The notes under the pieces were generated by a model. The model made no database searches. It saw only the letters and a program-made list of their open reading frames with translations, and was not told the DNA's origin. A program made the position numbers and the translations under genes. From the NCBI GenBank assembly GCA_946617595.1, contig CAMOKN010000219.1, positions 1 to 32,391 of the forward strand: a stretch of DNA of 32,391 nucleotides, written 5' to 3'. The stretch is from an uncultured Clostridia bacterium (GTDB lineage Bacteria > Bacillota > Clostridia > Oscillospirales > Ruminococcaceae). Shown one piece after another: positions 23,537-31,206 of the stretch (within the stretch, counting starts at the first letter, position 1; every line of letters starts with the position of its first letter).

Positions 23537-23977
23537 ATGAAAAAATATCATATAGGATATACCTGTGGAGTGTTTGATGTATTTCATGTAGGGCATCTTA
23601 ATCTCCTGGAAAGATGTAAAAAAATGTGCGATTATCTTATAGTCGGAGTCTGTGATGATTTATATGTCAGAGAGATCAAAAAACAGATTCCTGTGTACTC
23701 AGAAAATGACAGGATCCGTATTCTTAATGCTCTTAAAGTTGTTGATGAAGCCGTTCTGGTAGATATAGAAACAACCAATGATAAGCTGATCGCCTTAAAA
23801 AGATTCAATTTCGATGTATTGTTTTCCGGTGATGACTGGAAAGGCACAGAACGTTATTTAAAGACTGAACAGCAATTTGCGCAATTAGGTGTACATATCG
23901 AGTATTTCCCATATACAAATGGGATCAGTACCTCTATGATAAGAGAATCTCTCGGAAATAACAAAATAAAGGAATAA
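23537..23977 (+). CDS. tagD: Glycerol-3-phosphate cytidylyltransferase-like protein (TagD family)
   Basis: A 146-residue nucleotidyltransferase. GVFDVFHVGHLNLLE has the HxGH nucleotide-binding motif. FSGDDWKGTERY matches the GDDWxG of TagD, and NGISTSMIRES matches the C-terminal ISTT motif. TagD makes CDP-glycerol from CTP and glycerol-3-phosphate. With the preceding LicD it would supply and transfer a phosphoglycerol-type group. CDP-choline or another CDP-alcohol remains possible because the family is broad. GAAAGGAA precedes the ATG. The 66-base gap before it is the longest inside the operon, and the AT-rich composition of the LicD gene continues here. Confidence 0.85.
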   Translation: MKKYHIGYTCGVFDVFHVGHLNLLERCKKMCDYLIVGVCDDLYVREIKKQIPVYSENDRIRILNALKVVDEAVLVDIETTNDKLIALKRFNFDVLFSGDDWKGTERYLKTEQQFAQLGVHIEYFPYTNGISTSMIRESLGNNKIKE

Positions 23978-23980
23978 AAA

Positions 23981-25033
23981 ATGACTGATAATTTAGCAGA
24001 GACATTAAAAGAAAAAACATTGCTTATCACCGGCGGTACCGGCTCATTCGGCTCTGCCGTCCTGAAGCATTTTATCAATACCGGTATCGGGCAGATACGT
24101 ATTTTCTCGCGCGATGAAAAAAAACAGGACGATATGCGGCACGAGCTTCAGGCAAAATATCCTGAGAATTATAAAAAAGTCAGATTTTATATAGGTGATG
24201 TGCGTAACTACCGATCGGTGGCTGATGCAATGCCCGGAGTTGATTATATTTTTCACGCTGCGGCTCTCAAGCAGGTCCCTTCGTGCGAATTTTTCCCTAT
24301 GGAGGCGGTCAGGACGAATATCGAGGGAACCGACAACGTTCTTCACGCAGCTACAGAAGCCGGAGTTAAGCGTGTAGTCTGCCTCTCCACGGACAAGGCT
24401 GCTTATCCGATCAATGCAATGGGAACTTCAAAAGCAATGATGGAGCACGTTGTCTTCGCCAATGCGCGTGTTGCAGCCGAAATGGGAAAAACCGTCATCT
24501 GCTGTACACGATACGGAAACGTAATGTGCAGCCGCGGTTCTGTTATACCGCTTTTCATAGATCAGATAAAGTCAGGAGCTCCGATCACCGTTACAAATCC
24601 GGCAATGACAAGATTTCTCATGAATCTTGACGAAGCGGTAGAGCTTGTGCGTTTTGCCTTTGAGAATGCAGCTCCCGGCGATCTGTTCATACAGAGATCC
24701 GACGCATCTACTATCGGTGATCTCGCAAAGGGAGTCCAGCGGCTTTTCGGAGATACCGGAACAAACATCATAGGTACCCGTCACGGTGAAAAACTTTATG
24801 AGACTCTGATGACAAGAGAAGAACGTCTGCGTGCAGTGGATATGGGTAACTATTTCCGCGTTTCAGCAGATGACCGCGATCTCAATTATGACAAATATTT
24901 TGCTGAGGGAACCGTAATGACCGGGAACGAGGAAAGCTATACAAGCCACAATACGAATCTTCTCGATGTTGACGGCGTTGTAAAAAAGCTGCTCACCAAT
25001 GATTATGTAAAAGAGCAGCTCGGAGAGGTATGA
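23981..25033 (+). CDS. capE: UDP-GlcNAc 4,6-dehydratase/5-epimerase (CapE/WbjB-like)
   Basis: A 350-residue extended SDR. TGGTGSFGSAVL binds NADP. The active-site region reads STDKAAYPINAMGTSKAMMEH, in which Met replaces the catalytic Tyr and Lys is kept, as in the CapE/FlaA1 family. It would convert UDP-GlcNAc to the 4-keto-6-deoxy intermediate with L-configuration at C5, the first step to UDP-L-FucNAc. It starts 3 bases after the TagD-like stop and overlaps the 2-epimerase gene by ATGA. Base composition returns to the operon norm here. FlaA1-type enzymes for other sugars are the alternative, but the CapF gene downstream argues for CapE. Confidence 0.9.
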   Translation: MTDNLAETLKEKTLLITGGTGSFGSAVLKHFINTGIGQIRIFSRDEKKQDDMRHELQAKYPENYKKVRFYIGDVRNYRSVADAMPGVDYIFHAAALKQVPSCEFFPMEAVRTNIEGTDNVLHAATEAGVKRVVCLSTDKAAYPINAMGTSKAMMEHVVFANARVAAEMGKTVICCTRYGNVMCSRGSVIPLFIDQIKSGAPITVTNPAMTRFLMNLDEAVELVRFAFENAAPGDLFIQRSDASTIGDLAKGVQRLFGDTGTNIIGTRHGEKLYETLMTREERLRAVDMGNYFRVSADDRDLNYDKYFAEGTVMTGNEESYTSHNTNLLDVDGVVKKLLTNDYVKEQLGEV

Positions 25034-26205
25034 ATATGGCAGAATGGCAGAATAACGGCAGAATAAAGCTGATGATAATTGCAGGCACCCGTCCGGAGAT
25101 AATCCGCCTTTCCGCGGTCATCAAAAAGTGCCGCAGGTATTTTGATACTATACTCGTTCACACAGGACAGAACTATGATTATAACCTGAACGGTATCTTT
25201 TTCAGGGATCTCGGACTTGACGCTCCCGAAATTTATCTTGACGCGGTGGGCGCAGATCTCGGAGAGACTATGGGCAATATCATCTCTGCGTCTTACAGGG
25301 TCATGGCTGAGATGATGCCTGATGCAGTCCTTGTTCTCGGAGATACGAACAGCTGTCTGTCCGTTATCGGAGCAAAACGTCTGCACATACCGATATTCCA
25401 CATGGAAGCCGGAAACCGCTGCAAAGATGAATGTCTGCCGGAGGAGACCAACCGCCGCATTGTGGATATCATCTCTGATGTGAATCTTGCGTATTCGGAA
25501 CACGCAAGGCGTTATCTCGCTGACTGCGGACTTCCGAAAGAGCGGACTTTTGTTACCGGTTCTCCCATGGCAGAGGTACTTGCCGAAAATCTTGAGGCGA
25601 TAAAAAGATCTGATATACATTCACGGCTCGGACTTGAAAAAGGAAAATATATCCTGCTTTCCGCGCACCGTGAAGAGAACATCGACACAGAAGTAAATTT
25701 CACGTCGCTGTTTTCCGCGATAAACAGTATGGCAGAAAAATATGATATGCCGGTGCTTTATTCCTGTCACCCACGCTCAAAAAAACGGCTCGAATCAAGC
25801 GGATTCAGGCTTGATAAACGTGTGATCCGGCATGAGCCGCTCGGATTCCATGACTATAACTGTCTTCAGATGAATGCGTTCTGTGTAGTATCCGACAGCG
25901 GAACCCTTCCGGAAGAGAGCAGCTTTTTCGCGTCGGTCGGAAACCCCATTCCCGCAGTCTGTATCCGCACTTCCACAGAACGTCCCGAAGCGCTTGAAAA
26001 GGCTTGCTTCATACTGTCGGGAATAGATACAAAGGGTTTGTTACAGGCAGTAGATACCGCTGTAGAAATGATAAAAAACGAGCCGGACGGCGGTGCTGTG
26101 CCGGTGCCGGACTACACCGACCTGAACGTGTCCGGAAAGGTAGTTAAAATAATCCAGTCGTATGTAGGAGCCGTGAATAAAATGGTGTGGAGAAAAGATG
26201 TATGA
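25030..26205 (+). CDS. capG: UDP-HexNAc 2-epimerase, WecB/CapG-like
   Basis: A 391-residue GT-B-like epimerase. IIAGTRPEIIRLSAVI, VHTGQNYD, HMEAGNRC and LPEETNRRIVD are WecB-family signatures, and SDSGTLPEESSFF near the C-terminus is the UDP-binding loop. In the L-FucNAc pathway CapG (WbjD/FnlC) epimerises C2 of the 6-deoxy-L-talo intermediate. Its place between the CapE and CapF genes, with ATGA overlaps on both sides, supports that over a housekeeping role on UDP-GlcNAc. ATG 25036 is an alternative start. Confidence 0.88.
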   Translation: MNMAEWQNNGRIKLMIIAGTRPEIIRLSAVIKKCRRYFDTILVHTGQNYDYNLNGIFFRDLGLDAPEIYLDAVGADLGETMGNIISASYRVMAEMMPDAVLVLGDTNSCLSVIGAKRLHIPIFHMEAGNRCKDECLPEETNRRIVDIISDVNLAYSEHARRYLADCGLPKERTFVTGSPMAEVLAENLEAIKRSDIHSRLGLEKGKYILLSAHREENIDTEVNFTSLFSAINSMAEKYDMPVLYSCHPRSKKRLESSGFRLDKRVIRHEPLGFHDYNCLQMNAFCVVSDSGTLPEESSFFASVGNPIPAVCIRTSTERPEALEKACFILSGIDTKGLLQAVDTAVEMIKNEPDGGAVPVPDYTDLNVSGKVVKIIQSYVGAVNKMVWRKDV

Positions 26206-27401
26206 ATATTCTCATAACAGGTGCGGCTGGGTTCGTTGGACGTAATCTGACCGAGAATCTGAAAAATATCCGCGACGGAAAGAATCGTACCCGTCCGCTC
26301 ATAAAAATAGATAATATTTTTGAATTTGACAGGGAAAACTCTCCCGATGATCTCGGCAGGTTCTGCCGTGACTGCGATTTTGTGTTCAATCTTGCCGGTG
26401 TGAACCGTCCTTTGGATACGAAAGAGTTCAAAGAAGGAAATTACGGTTTTGCCGCACATCTGCTTGACACTCTGAAAGAGCATAATAACAGATGCCCCGT
26501 GATGCTCAGCAGCAGTATCCAGGCATCGCTGTCGGGACGTTTCGGAACATCTGATTACGGCATTTCAAAACGTGACTGTGAAGAATTGTTCTTCCGTTAT
26601 TCACAAGAAACAGGTGCAGACGTATATGTCTATCGTTTCCCGAATATAGTCGGAAAATGGGTGCGCCCGAATTATAACAGTGCTGTCGCTACATTCTGTC
26701 ATAATATAGCAAATGATCTTCCGATAACAGTAAATGACCCGTCGGTCGAGCTGGAACTGCTGTTTGTGGAAGATCTTATAGAAGAAATGTATGATGCGCT
26801 TGAAGGTCACCCTCACCGGTGCAATTTCAACGGTGTTATGTCAATTGCCGATGATGACGGAAAGTATTGCTTTTCTCCGGTAACTCACAGAGCATCGCTC
26901 GGAAAGATCACAGAACTGCTCTATGCTTTCCGCAGACAGCCTGAGGATCTCATAATGCCGGCGATACCCGAAGGTTCGCTGGAGAAAAAACTGTATTCGA
27001 TGTATCTGTCATATCTTCCGAAAGAAAAAGCCGCGGTCGATCTTAAAATGAACCGCGACGAGAGGGGGAGCTTTACCGAACTGCTCAAAACCGCAGATCA
27101 CGGTCAGTTCTCCGTGAATGTCACCAGACCCGGCGTTACAAAAGGTCAGCACTGGCACAACTCAAAATGGGAATTATTCATTGTTGTCAGCGGACACGGA
27201 CTGATACAGCAGAGAAGGATCGGCACCGACGAAGTGCTGGAATTTGAAGTAAGCGGTGAGAAAATTCAGGCGGTCCATACTCTTCCCGGCTATGCGCACA
27301 ATATCATCAATCTTTCCGATACCGATGATCTGGTAACTCTTATGTGGGCAAACGAGATATTTGATCCCGACCACCCGGATACTTTCTCGGAAAAAGTCTG
27401 A
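26202..27401 (+). CDS. capF: Bifunctional CapF/WbjC-like reductase with C-terminal cupin
   Basis: A 399-residue two-domain enzyme. The N-terminal SDR domain has ITGAAGFVGRNL and the active-site Tyr/Lys in SDYGISKRDCE. The C-terminal cupin (about 270-390) has GQHWHNSKWELFIVV and PGYAHNI, the metal-binding histidines of CapF. CapF epimerises C3 with the cupin and reduces C4 with the SDR domain to give the UDP-6-deoxy-talose intermediate that CapG converts to UDP-L-FucNAc. The tracked start (26187) is inside the preceding gene; ATG 26202 overlaps the previous stop as ATGA. It is the last operon gene and ends 7 bases from a converging gene. No strong terminator is seen. Confidence 0.93.
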   Translation: MNILITGAAGFVGRNLTENLKNIRDGKNRTRPLIKIDNIFEFDRENSPDDLGRFCRDCDFVFNLAGVNRPLDTKEFKEGNYGFAAHLLDTLKEHNNRCPVMLSSSIQASLSGRFGTSDYGISKRDCEELFFRYSQETGADVYVYRFPNIVGKWVRPNYNSAVATFCHNIANDLPITVNDPSVELELLFVEDLIEEMYDALEGHPHRCNFNGVMSIADDDGKYCFSPVTHRASLGKITELLYAFRRQPEDLIMPAIPEGSLEKKLYSMYLSYLPKEKAAVDLKMNRDERGSFTELLKTADHGQFSVNVTRPGVTKGQHWHNSKWELFIVVSGHGLIQQRRIGTDEVLEFEVSGEKIQAVHTLPGYAHNIINLSDTDDLVTLMWANEIFDPDHPDTFSEKV

Positions 27402-27408
27402 TTAAAAG

Positions 27409-28365
27409 TTAATCGGAAAACAGATATACGGTTGTATCATCGTATGGAAAAATGCCGTCAAATAAGACGCTTTTTCCGGGATCGCAGTAGGCTGTATAAC
27501 CGTCTCCGGCAACGAGTTCAACTGCATATTGCCCGTTATACTGCATCGTGTAGGTCTGCTCACTGTCCGAACCGCTGTTACGGATCACCGTAAGAGTTTT
27601 AGTTCCGGTGCTGTCATCGCTGTATGCCTGCTCCGCCATTGCCATGACCGCTCTCATAAAATCAGGCTCGTTTACATCGTACTGTACAGAAATTAGATAA
27701 CGTGTTTCTTTCTTGTCATTCACAGTCAGATAATCGCGATGCATCGTCACGATATTGTCGGACAGACCAAATACATATTTATGATCTATATTTGCACCGC
27801 TGTATTCCGAAGCGCTGAGTCCGAATTTTTCAAGGGCATCGTTCACATATTCCTTTTTGCTTCTGGTGAGCATTACCGCAGTTCCGTCTTCATTGTCGGT
27901 GATATCCGTTATATATTCCCTTTCCGTCATCTGAGAGTCAAGCAGATCTGTGGTATCTTTAACGAACAGCTCTGCTTTTTCTTTGTCTGTCATAGCATAC
28001 CAGCAATATTTCATGACCGGAGATCCGCTCTCGTCGTAGTCGAGATACCACCTTCCGCCGTTGAAATATACGTCGGCGTTATGATCTCTTGTCTCAGGCT
28101 TCAGGTATTCGTAGAAATAAACTCCGTCCTTTATGAACATAATGTAATCGGGGTATTGCTGACCGTCATAGTACACGCAGACATAACAGTTTTTGTATAT
28201 TCCGACTGCATTATCAAAGCTCTTGTTTGCATCATACAGCTGATCTATGGTGACTTTTATATCGCATTTATCGGGATCGAAAACAGGTTCAGTCTCAGAA
28301 CAGCCGGATATGAGCAGTGCCGCAGCGGTCACGCAGGCAGCTGCTTTCAGAACTTTTTTCTTCAT
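27409..28365 (-). CDS. Lipoprotein of unknown function
   Basis: A 318-residue secreted lipoprotein. KKKVLKAAACVTAAALL is a lipoprotein signal peptide and LISGC the lipobox, with the lipidated Cys at about residue 22. The mature part is acidic and rich in Tyr and Asp, with no cysteine pattern or enzyme motif I can name; it may be a binding or LolA-like beta protein. GAAAGG precedes the ATG. The gene starts 58 bases after the small hypothetical gene at 28424, with a hairpin terminator in the gap and no separate promoter visible, so expression probably depends on partial readthrough. It converges on the glycan operon with a 7-base gap. Confidence 0.75.
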   Translation of the reverse strand: MKKKVLKAAACVTAAALLISGCSETEPVFDPDKCDIKVTIDQLYDANKSFDNAVGIYKNCYVCVYYDGQQYPDYIMFIKDGVYFYEYLKPETRDHNADVYFNGGRWYLDYDESGSPVMKYCWYAMTDKEKAELFVKDTTDLLDSQMTEREYITDITDNEDGTAVMLTRSKKEYVNDALEKFGLSASEYSGANIDHKYVFGLSDNIVTMHRDYLTVNDKKETRYLISVQYDVNEPDFMRAVMAMAEQAYSDDSTGTKTLTVIRNSGSDSEQTYTMQYNGQYAVELVAGDGYTAYCDPGKSVLFDGIFPYDDTTVYLFSD

Positions 28366-28381
28366 TTTAGTGTCCTTTCGT

Positions 28382-28412
28382 AAAAAGCGGCAGACACTTT
28401 ACTGCCTGCCGC
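28382..28412 (-). terminator. Hairpin terminator between the small hypothetical gene and the lipoprotein gene
   Basis: On the minus strand GCGGCAG and CTGCCGC pair around a 12-base loop, followed by TTTTTA. It lies 12 bases past the stop of the 100-residue gene and just ahead of the lipoprotein ribosome binding site, so it may attenuate the downstream gene. Confidence 0.75.
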
Positions 28413-28423
28413 CGTTAAACTGT

Positions 28424-28726
28424 TTACGCTATCCCTGTCCGGTAGATCTCTTCCGGTTCGCCCGCTATATAGTCCTCGAAGTACGAATCGAAAATATCCT
28501 GCTCATAGTTGAGGGCGCTTTGCTTTGTGAAAAATCCGCTCTTGTTGAATTTTGCAAAATAGGGAAGGTGGAATCTTACTGCGTACCCGGTCTTGTCGTT
28601 TCCGGTAAGCTCTGCATAGTAGAGTGTGCTTTCTGTTTTTACATTTTTATGGGTAACTTCACCCGGTTTATATACCACCGATATGTATGTATCGCCATCG
28701 GCGGTAAATATCATCGTTGTCTTCAT
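28424..28726 (-). CDS. Small hypothetical protein
   Basis: A 100-residue, slightly acidic soluble protein without signal peptide or membrane helix. It is rich in Tyr, Phe and Thr and looks like a small beta-rich domain at the start (MIFTADGDTYISVVY) with a more helical C-terminus (KQSALNYEQDIFDSYFEDYI). I do not recognise a family. It is likely real: AAAGGAG stands 7 bases before the ATG, a consensus promoter lies about 95 bases upstream and a terminator follows. Confidence 0.7.
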   Translation of the reverse strand: MKTTMIFTADGDTYISVVYKPGEVTHKNVKTESTLYYAELTGNDKTGYAVRFHLPYFAKFNKSGFFTKQSALNYEQDIFDSYFEDYIAGEPEEIYRTGIA

Positions 28727-28822
28727 AACTTATCTCCTTTACATATACCTTGTATGAACAAACTGATTTCTGTTAATATCTGTAGAATATATTGTATTTA
28801 TCTTATTCTGTCTTTCGAGCGT

Positions 28823-28851
28823 ATTATAACACGGTGCATTGTAATTGTCAA
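28823..28851 (-). promoter_or_regulatory. Sigma-A promoter of the 28424 gene and lipoprotein gene
   Basis: On the minus strand TTGACA (28851-28846) and TATAAT (28828-28823) are exact consensus boxes with a 17-base spacer. The leader to ATG 28726 is about 90 bases, AT-rich, with no clear structure. Confidence 0.9.
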
Positions 28852-29171
28852 CGGGTAAAAACAACATTTCAAAAAATTGACACCTTTTCTGTAACTTTTC
28901 ACAATAACAGGTCAAAAACGCAGAATATTACAGTTATTTTGCATTATCACGTAACCGATTACACCACGAACGGGTGGATCAGACAGCTGAACAGTGTCGG
29001 AAAATTCCGTATTCCGTAACATCTTGTGCTTCAGTAGATATGGTTCCGGAGAGAATACAGCTGTATATTGATAGATATATGAACTGATTTGTGCAAAATG
29101 CATAAAATGATATCTGAGATATGACTTATAGTAGGCATGTTGTAGAATTTTTGTTACCGCATAATTCATAC
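28852..29171. other. Intergenic region between divergent promoters, no gene seen
   Basis: About 320 bases between the minus-strand promoter at 28851 and the plus-strand promoter at 29172. The short open frames listed here lack ribosome binding sites. I see no RNA gene or strong repeat; the sequence is AT-rich and looks like an ordinary divergent regulatory region. Confidence 0.5.
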
Positions 29172-29201
29172 TTGATTTTGATGTGTCAAAAGTTGTATAA
29201 T
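29172..29201 (+). promoter_or_regulatory. Promoter for the HATPase-like/STAS pair
   Basis: TTGATT (29172-29177) and TATAAT (29196-29201) are separated by 18 bases. Transcription would start near 29208. Confidence 0.7.
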
Positions 29202-29325
29202 AGTATGGGGGAATCCGAAGTGCCACGGTTTACATAGTAAGCCTGCTGTACGATTTACTCACGTCAGTAAAGCCCCGGAGACTGTGATCCCGCATCTGAA
29301 GATACCCCAGATAAGGAAAGGTAGT
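29202..29325 (+). promoter_or_regulatory. Long, possibly structured leader
   Basis: About 120 bases of untranslated leader with a relatively GC-rich middle and short stems such as TTTACT-cacgtc-AGTAAA and GTTTAC-ata-GTAAGC. It does not match any riboswitch class I know; c-di-GMP and cobalamin cores are absent. It may be a plain leader. Confidence 0.3.
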
Positions 29326-29331
29326 GTGTCT

Positions 29332-29940
29332 ATGAAGACAGATGTTTACAAATTTCAGAAGGCTGTTACCGATATCGACAGTATAAGCGGACTTGCTTCA
29401 AAGATCTCCGCATATAACGGACTTGACAAGAAGCAGGAACTGAAACTTAGCCTTCTGTGTGAGGAGCTTGTAGAAATGCTCCCGAATCTTCTTATTTATG
29501 GAAACGGCGAGTTCTGGATCGAAAACCATAACAATGATTATGAGATCCATGCACTGGTCGAGGCCGATTCGCTTCTTTCAAGCACAGACAGAGAAGAGAT
29601 ACTTTCGGTGTCAAAAAGCGGAAAGAATGCAGCTGCTGTGGGCATAATGAACAAGATAAAGGCGGCAGCAGAGGTAATGATCGCAAACTATGCCCAGACA
29701 GCCGGAACATCCGGAATGAATTACCCAGAGGCAAATTACGCATATTATGATATGGGAATGTATGTTGACCCGATCGGTTATTCAAGTGAGTGGTCCCTTG
29801 AAAATTACAGATCCGAGGCAAAGAATGACAAAGAGGCATGGGACGAGCTGGAGAAATCCATTATTGCAAATTTAGCTGACGATGTTATCGTAGGCATCAT
29901 AAAAGGCAAGGTAGAGATCATCGTAAAAAAGAAATTATGA
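29332..29940 (+). CDS. Atypical HATPase-like protein, possible anti-sigma/anti-STAS partner
   Basis: A 202-residue soluble protein. The region KLSLLCEELVEMLPNLLIYG resembles the N-box helix of RsbW/SpoIIAB-type kinases (an acid a few residues before Asn), followed by a strand pair (FWIENHNNDYEIHALVEA). The glycine-rich ATP lid boxes are not recognisable, so kinase activity is doubtful. The C-terminal half (EKSIIANLADDVIVGIIKGK) looks conserved by composition, but I cannot name it. A STAS gene follows 148 bases later, which supports a partner-switching role. The tracked GTG 29284 lies in the leader; ATG 29332 follows GGAAAGG, with GTG 29326 the alternative. Confidence 0.6.
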   Translation: MKTDVYKFQKAVTDIDSISGLASKISAYNGLDKKQELKLSLLCEELVEMLPNLLIYGNGEFWIENHNNDYEIHALVEADSLLSSTDREEILSVSKSGKNAAAVGIMNKIKAAAEVMIANYAQTAGTSGMNYPEANYAYYDMGMYVDPIGYSSEWSLENYRSEAKNDKEAWDELEKSIIANLADDVIVGIIKGKVEIIVKKKL

Positions 29941-30088
29941 TCTGCATTTTCGTGTTGAAAACATACGCTTCCGGAAAGCGGACTTGTATGAAACTGCACT
30001 GCAATATGCATTGACTGATATTTTGTTTTAAAAAGGTAATAAACGGGTTATAATCCGTAAATAATAAGACCATAAGGAGAAAATTAAA

Positions 30089-30400
30089 ATGAGCAAATTG
30101 ACAATAACAAAACAGAAGGAAAACGACACACTGAACATAGCTGTTGCAGGAAGAATAGACACTGCAACTTCTCCCGAATTTGACACAGAAACAAAGTCTG
30201 AGCTTGACGGTATAAAGAAGCTGGTAATTAATTTTGAGCAGGTTGAGTACATATCTTCATCTGGACTCAGAGTTCTTCTTTCACTGCATAAGAAGATGAT
30301 TGCTAATGGCGGTGAACTCATAATCAGTAAGCCTACCGAAATGGTGCTTGAGGTATTTGATGTAACGGGATTTGCAGATATGCTCAACATTGAGCAGTGA
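30089..30400 (+). CDS. STAS-domain protein (anti-sigma factor antagonist-like)
   Basis: A 103-residue single STAS domain. AGRIDTATSPEFDTE and VEYISSSGLRVLLSLHKK match SpoIIAA/RsbV proteins, with the phosphorylatable serine in ISSSGLR. These proteins bind an HATPase-type anti-sigma kinase when unphosphorylated and release the sigma factor. The neighbouring HATPase-like protein is the obvious candidate partner, but no SigB/SigF-type sigma factor is in the window. AAGGAG precedes the ATG. A strong terminator follows 25 bases after the stop. Confidence 0.9.
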   Translation: MSKLTITKQKENDTLNIAVAGRIDTATSPEFDTETKSELDGIKKLVINFEQVEYISSSGLRVLLSLHKKMIANGGELIISKPTEMVLEVFDVTGFADMLNIEQ

Positions 30401-30425
30401 TCCTTCACACACTTGAATAAAGAAG

Positions 30426-30466
30426 CGGACATTCTCACACTCGTGGGAATGTCCGTTATTTTATCA
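30426..30466 (+). terminator. Terminator of the STAS gene
   Basis: CGGACATTC-T-CAC pairs with GTG-G-GAATGTCCG around a 4-base loop, then TTATTTTAT. It is a strong intrinsic terminator. Confidence 0.88.
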
Positions 30467-30529
30467 AAAAAGCATTTGCACGAATTGTGAAGAGACTTTT
30501 CAAGTTCCGTTTTAACGGTATTCGCCTTT

Positions 30530-30619
30530 GCTCCTTTCGGCGTTCCGAAAGGAGCGGGGTTTGGGGCGGAGCCCCGATCTGCATATTCTCGAGCGCAGCG
30601 ACTGATCTCGAGCGCAGCG
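30530..30619. repeat. GC-rich intergenic repeat cluster
   Basis: GCTCCTTTCGG-cgtt-CCGAAAGGAGC is a perfect 11-bp inverted repeat (30530-30555). It is followed by GGGGTTTGGGGCGGAGCCCC, which can fold on itself, and by two copies of TCTCGAGCGCAGCG (30587-30600 and 30606-30619). The composition differs sharply from the surroundings. It may act as the terminator for the converging rhodanese gene or be an interspersed palindromic repeat; I recall similar GGGCTCCGCCCC blocks in related genomes. Confidence 0.6.
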
Positions 30620-30648
30620 TTTTGCCGAAATTCTCAAACGGACATCTG

Positions 30649-31062
30649 TCAGTCCTTGACCGTCTCTCCGACCCAGTCGATTATTCCGCCGAATTCATAT
30701 ACATTATCATATCCGATGTCAGCGAGCTTCTGAGCAGCCTGCTTGCTTCGCCTGCCGCTCCTGCAATAAACAAGTATCACCTGATGGGTGTCAGGCAGTT
30801 CTGCCGGCATTTCACTTCCGATCGATTCGTTTGGTATGCATATTGCCCCGGGGATATGACCTGATCCAAACTCGTCCTGCCTGCGCACGTCAACTATGAT
30901 GCAGTTTTCATCAGTGCTCATTATCTCTTTTGCCTTGTCCTGAGTGATCTGTGTGTATGTCTGAGATGCGGCTTCTGTTGTGCTTCCGGCAGCATTGTCT
31001 GCCGTACAGCCGGACAGGGCAGTAACAGTAATAATGATCGCAGCAATTATCAAACGTTTCAT
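30649..31062 (-). CDS. Rhodanese-domain lipoprotein
   Basis: A 137-residue exported protein. KRLIIAAIIITVTALSGC is a lipoprotein signal with lipidated Cys19 or so. After a short Thr/Ser-rich linker comes a single rhodanese domain: IIVDVRRQDEFGSGHIPGAI and the active-site loop VYCRSGRRS with catalytic Cys. Extracellular rhodanese lipoproteins may handle sulfur or redox chemistry at the cell surface; the substrate is unknown. The tracked start is 18 codons too long; GGAGGAA supports ATG 31062. It lies downstream of surE on the same strand, with a hairpin between them. Confidence 0.85.
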   Translation of the reverse strand: MKRLIIAAIIITVTALSGCTADNAAGSTTEAASQTYTQITQDKAKEIMSTDENCIIVDVRRQDEFGSGHIPGAICIPNESIGSEMPAELPDTHQVILVYCRSGRRSKQAAQKLADIGYDNVYEFGGIIDWVGETVKD

Positions 31063-31112
31063 TTTTCTGTTCCTCCATAAGAAATGTGTCCTCAATAACT
31101 GCCTTCGGACGA

Positions 31113-31148
31113 ACAAATGGCTTCAAGCTGCGCTATGAAGCCATTTGT
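31113..31148 (-). terminator. Hairpin downstream of surE
   Basis: ACAAATGGCTTCA and TGAAGCCATTTGT pair perfectly (13 bp) around a 10-base loop, about 60 bases past the surE stop. There is no good T-run, so it may be a weak or factor-assisted terminator, or an mRNA-stability hairpin. Confidence 0.5.
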
Positions 31149-31206
31149 TGGCTGATGAGCAGACATTAAGAATTTATTGGTCTGCGGTATGTCTGTAAAT
31201 CGTGCG

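Noticed and set aside
27396-27418. GATTAA-aag-TTAATC as the glycan-operon terminator
   Set aside because: The 6-bp AT-rich stem with a 3-base loop and no T-run is too weak to call.
29202-29325. c-di-GMP riboswitch in the leader
   Set aside because: The conserved core blocks of the class I c-di-GMP aptamer (for example GGGCAAACC and CGCAAAGCCUCCGG) are not present.
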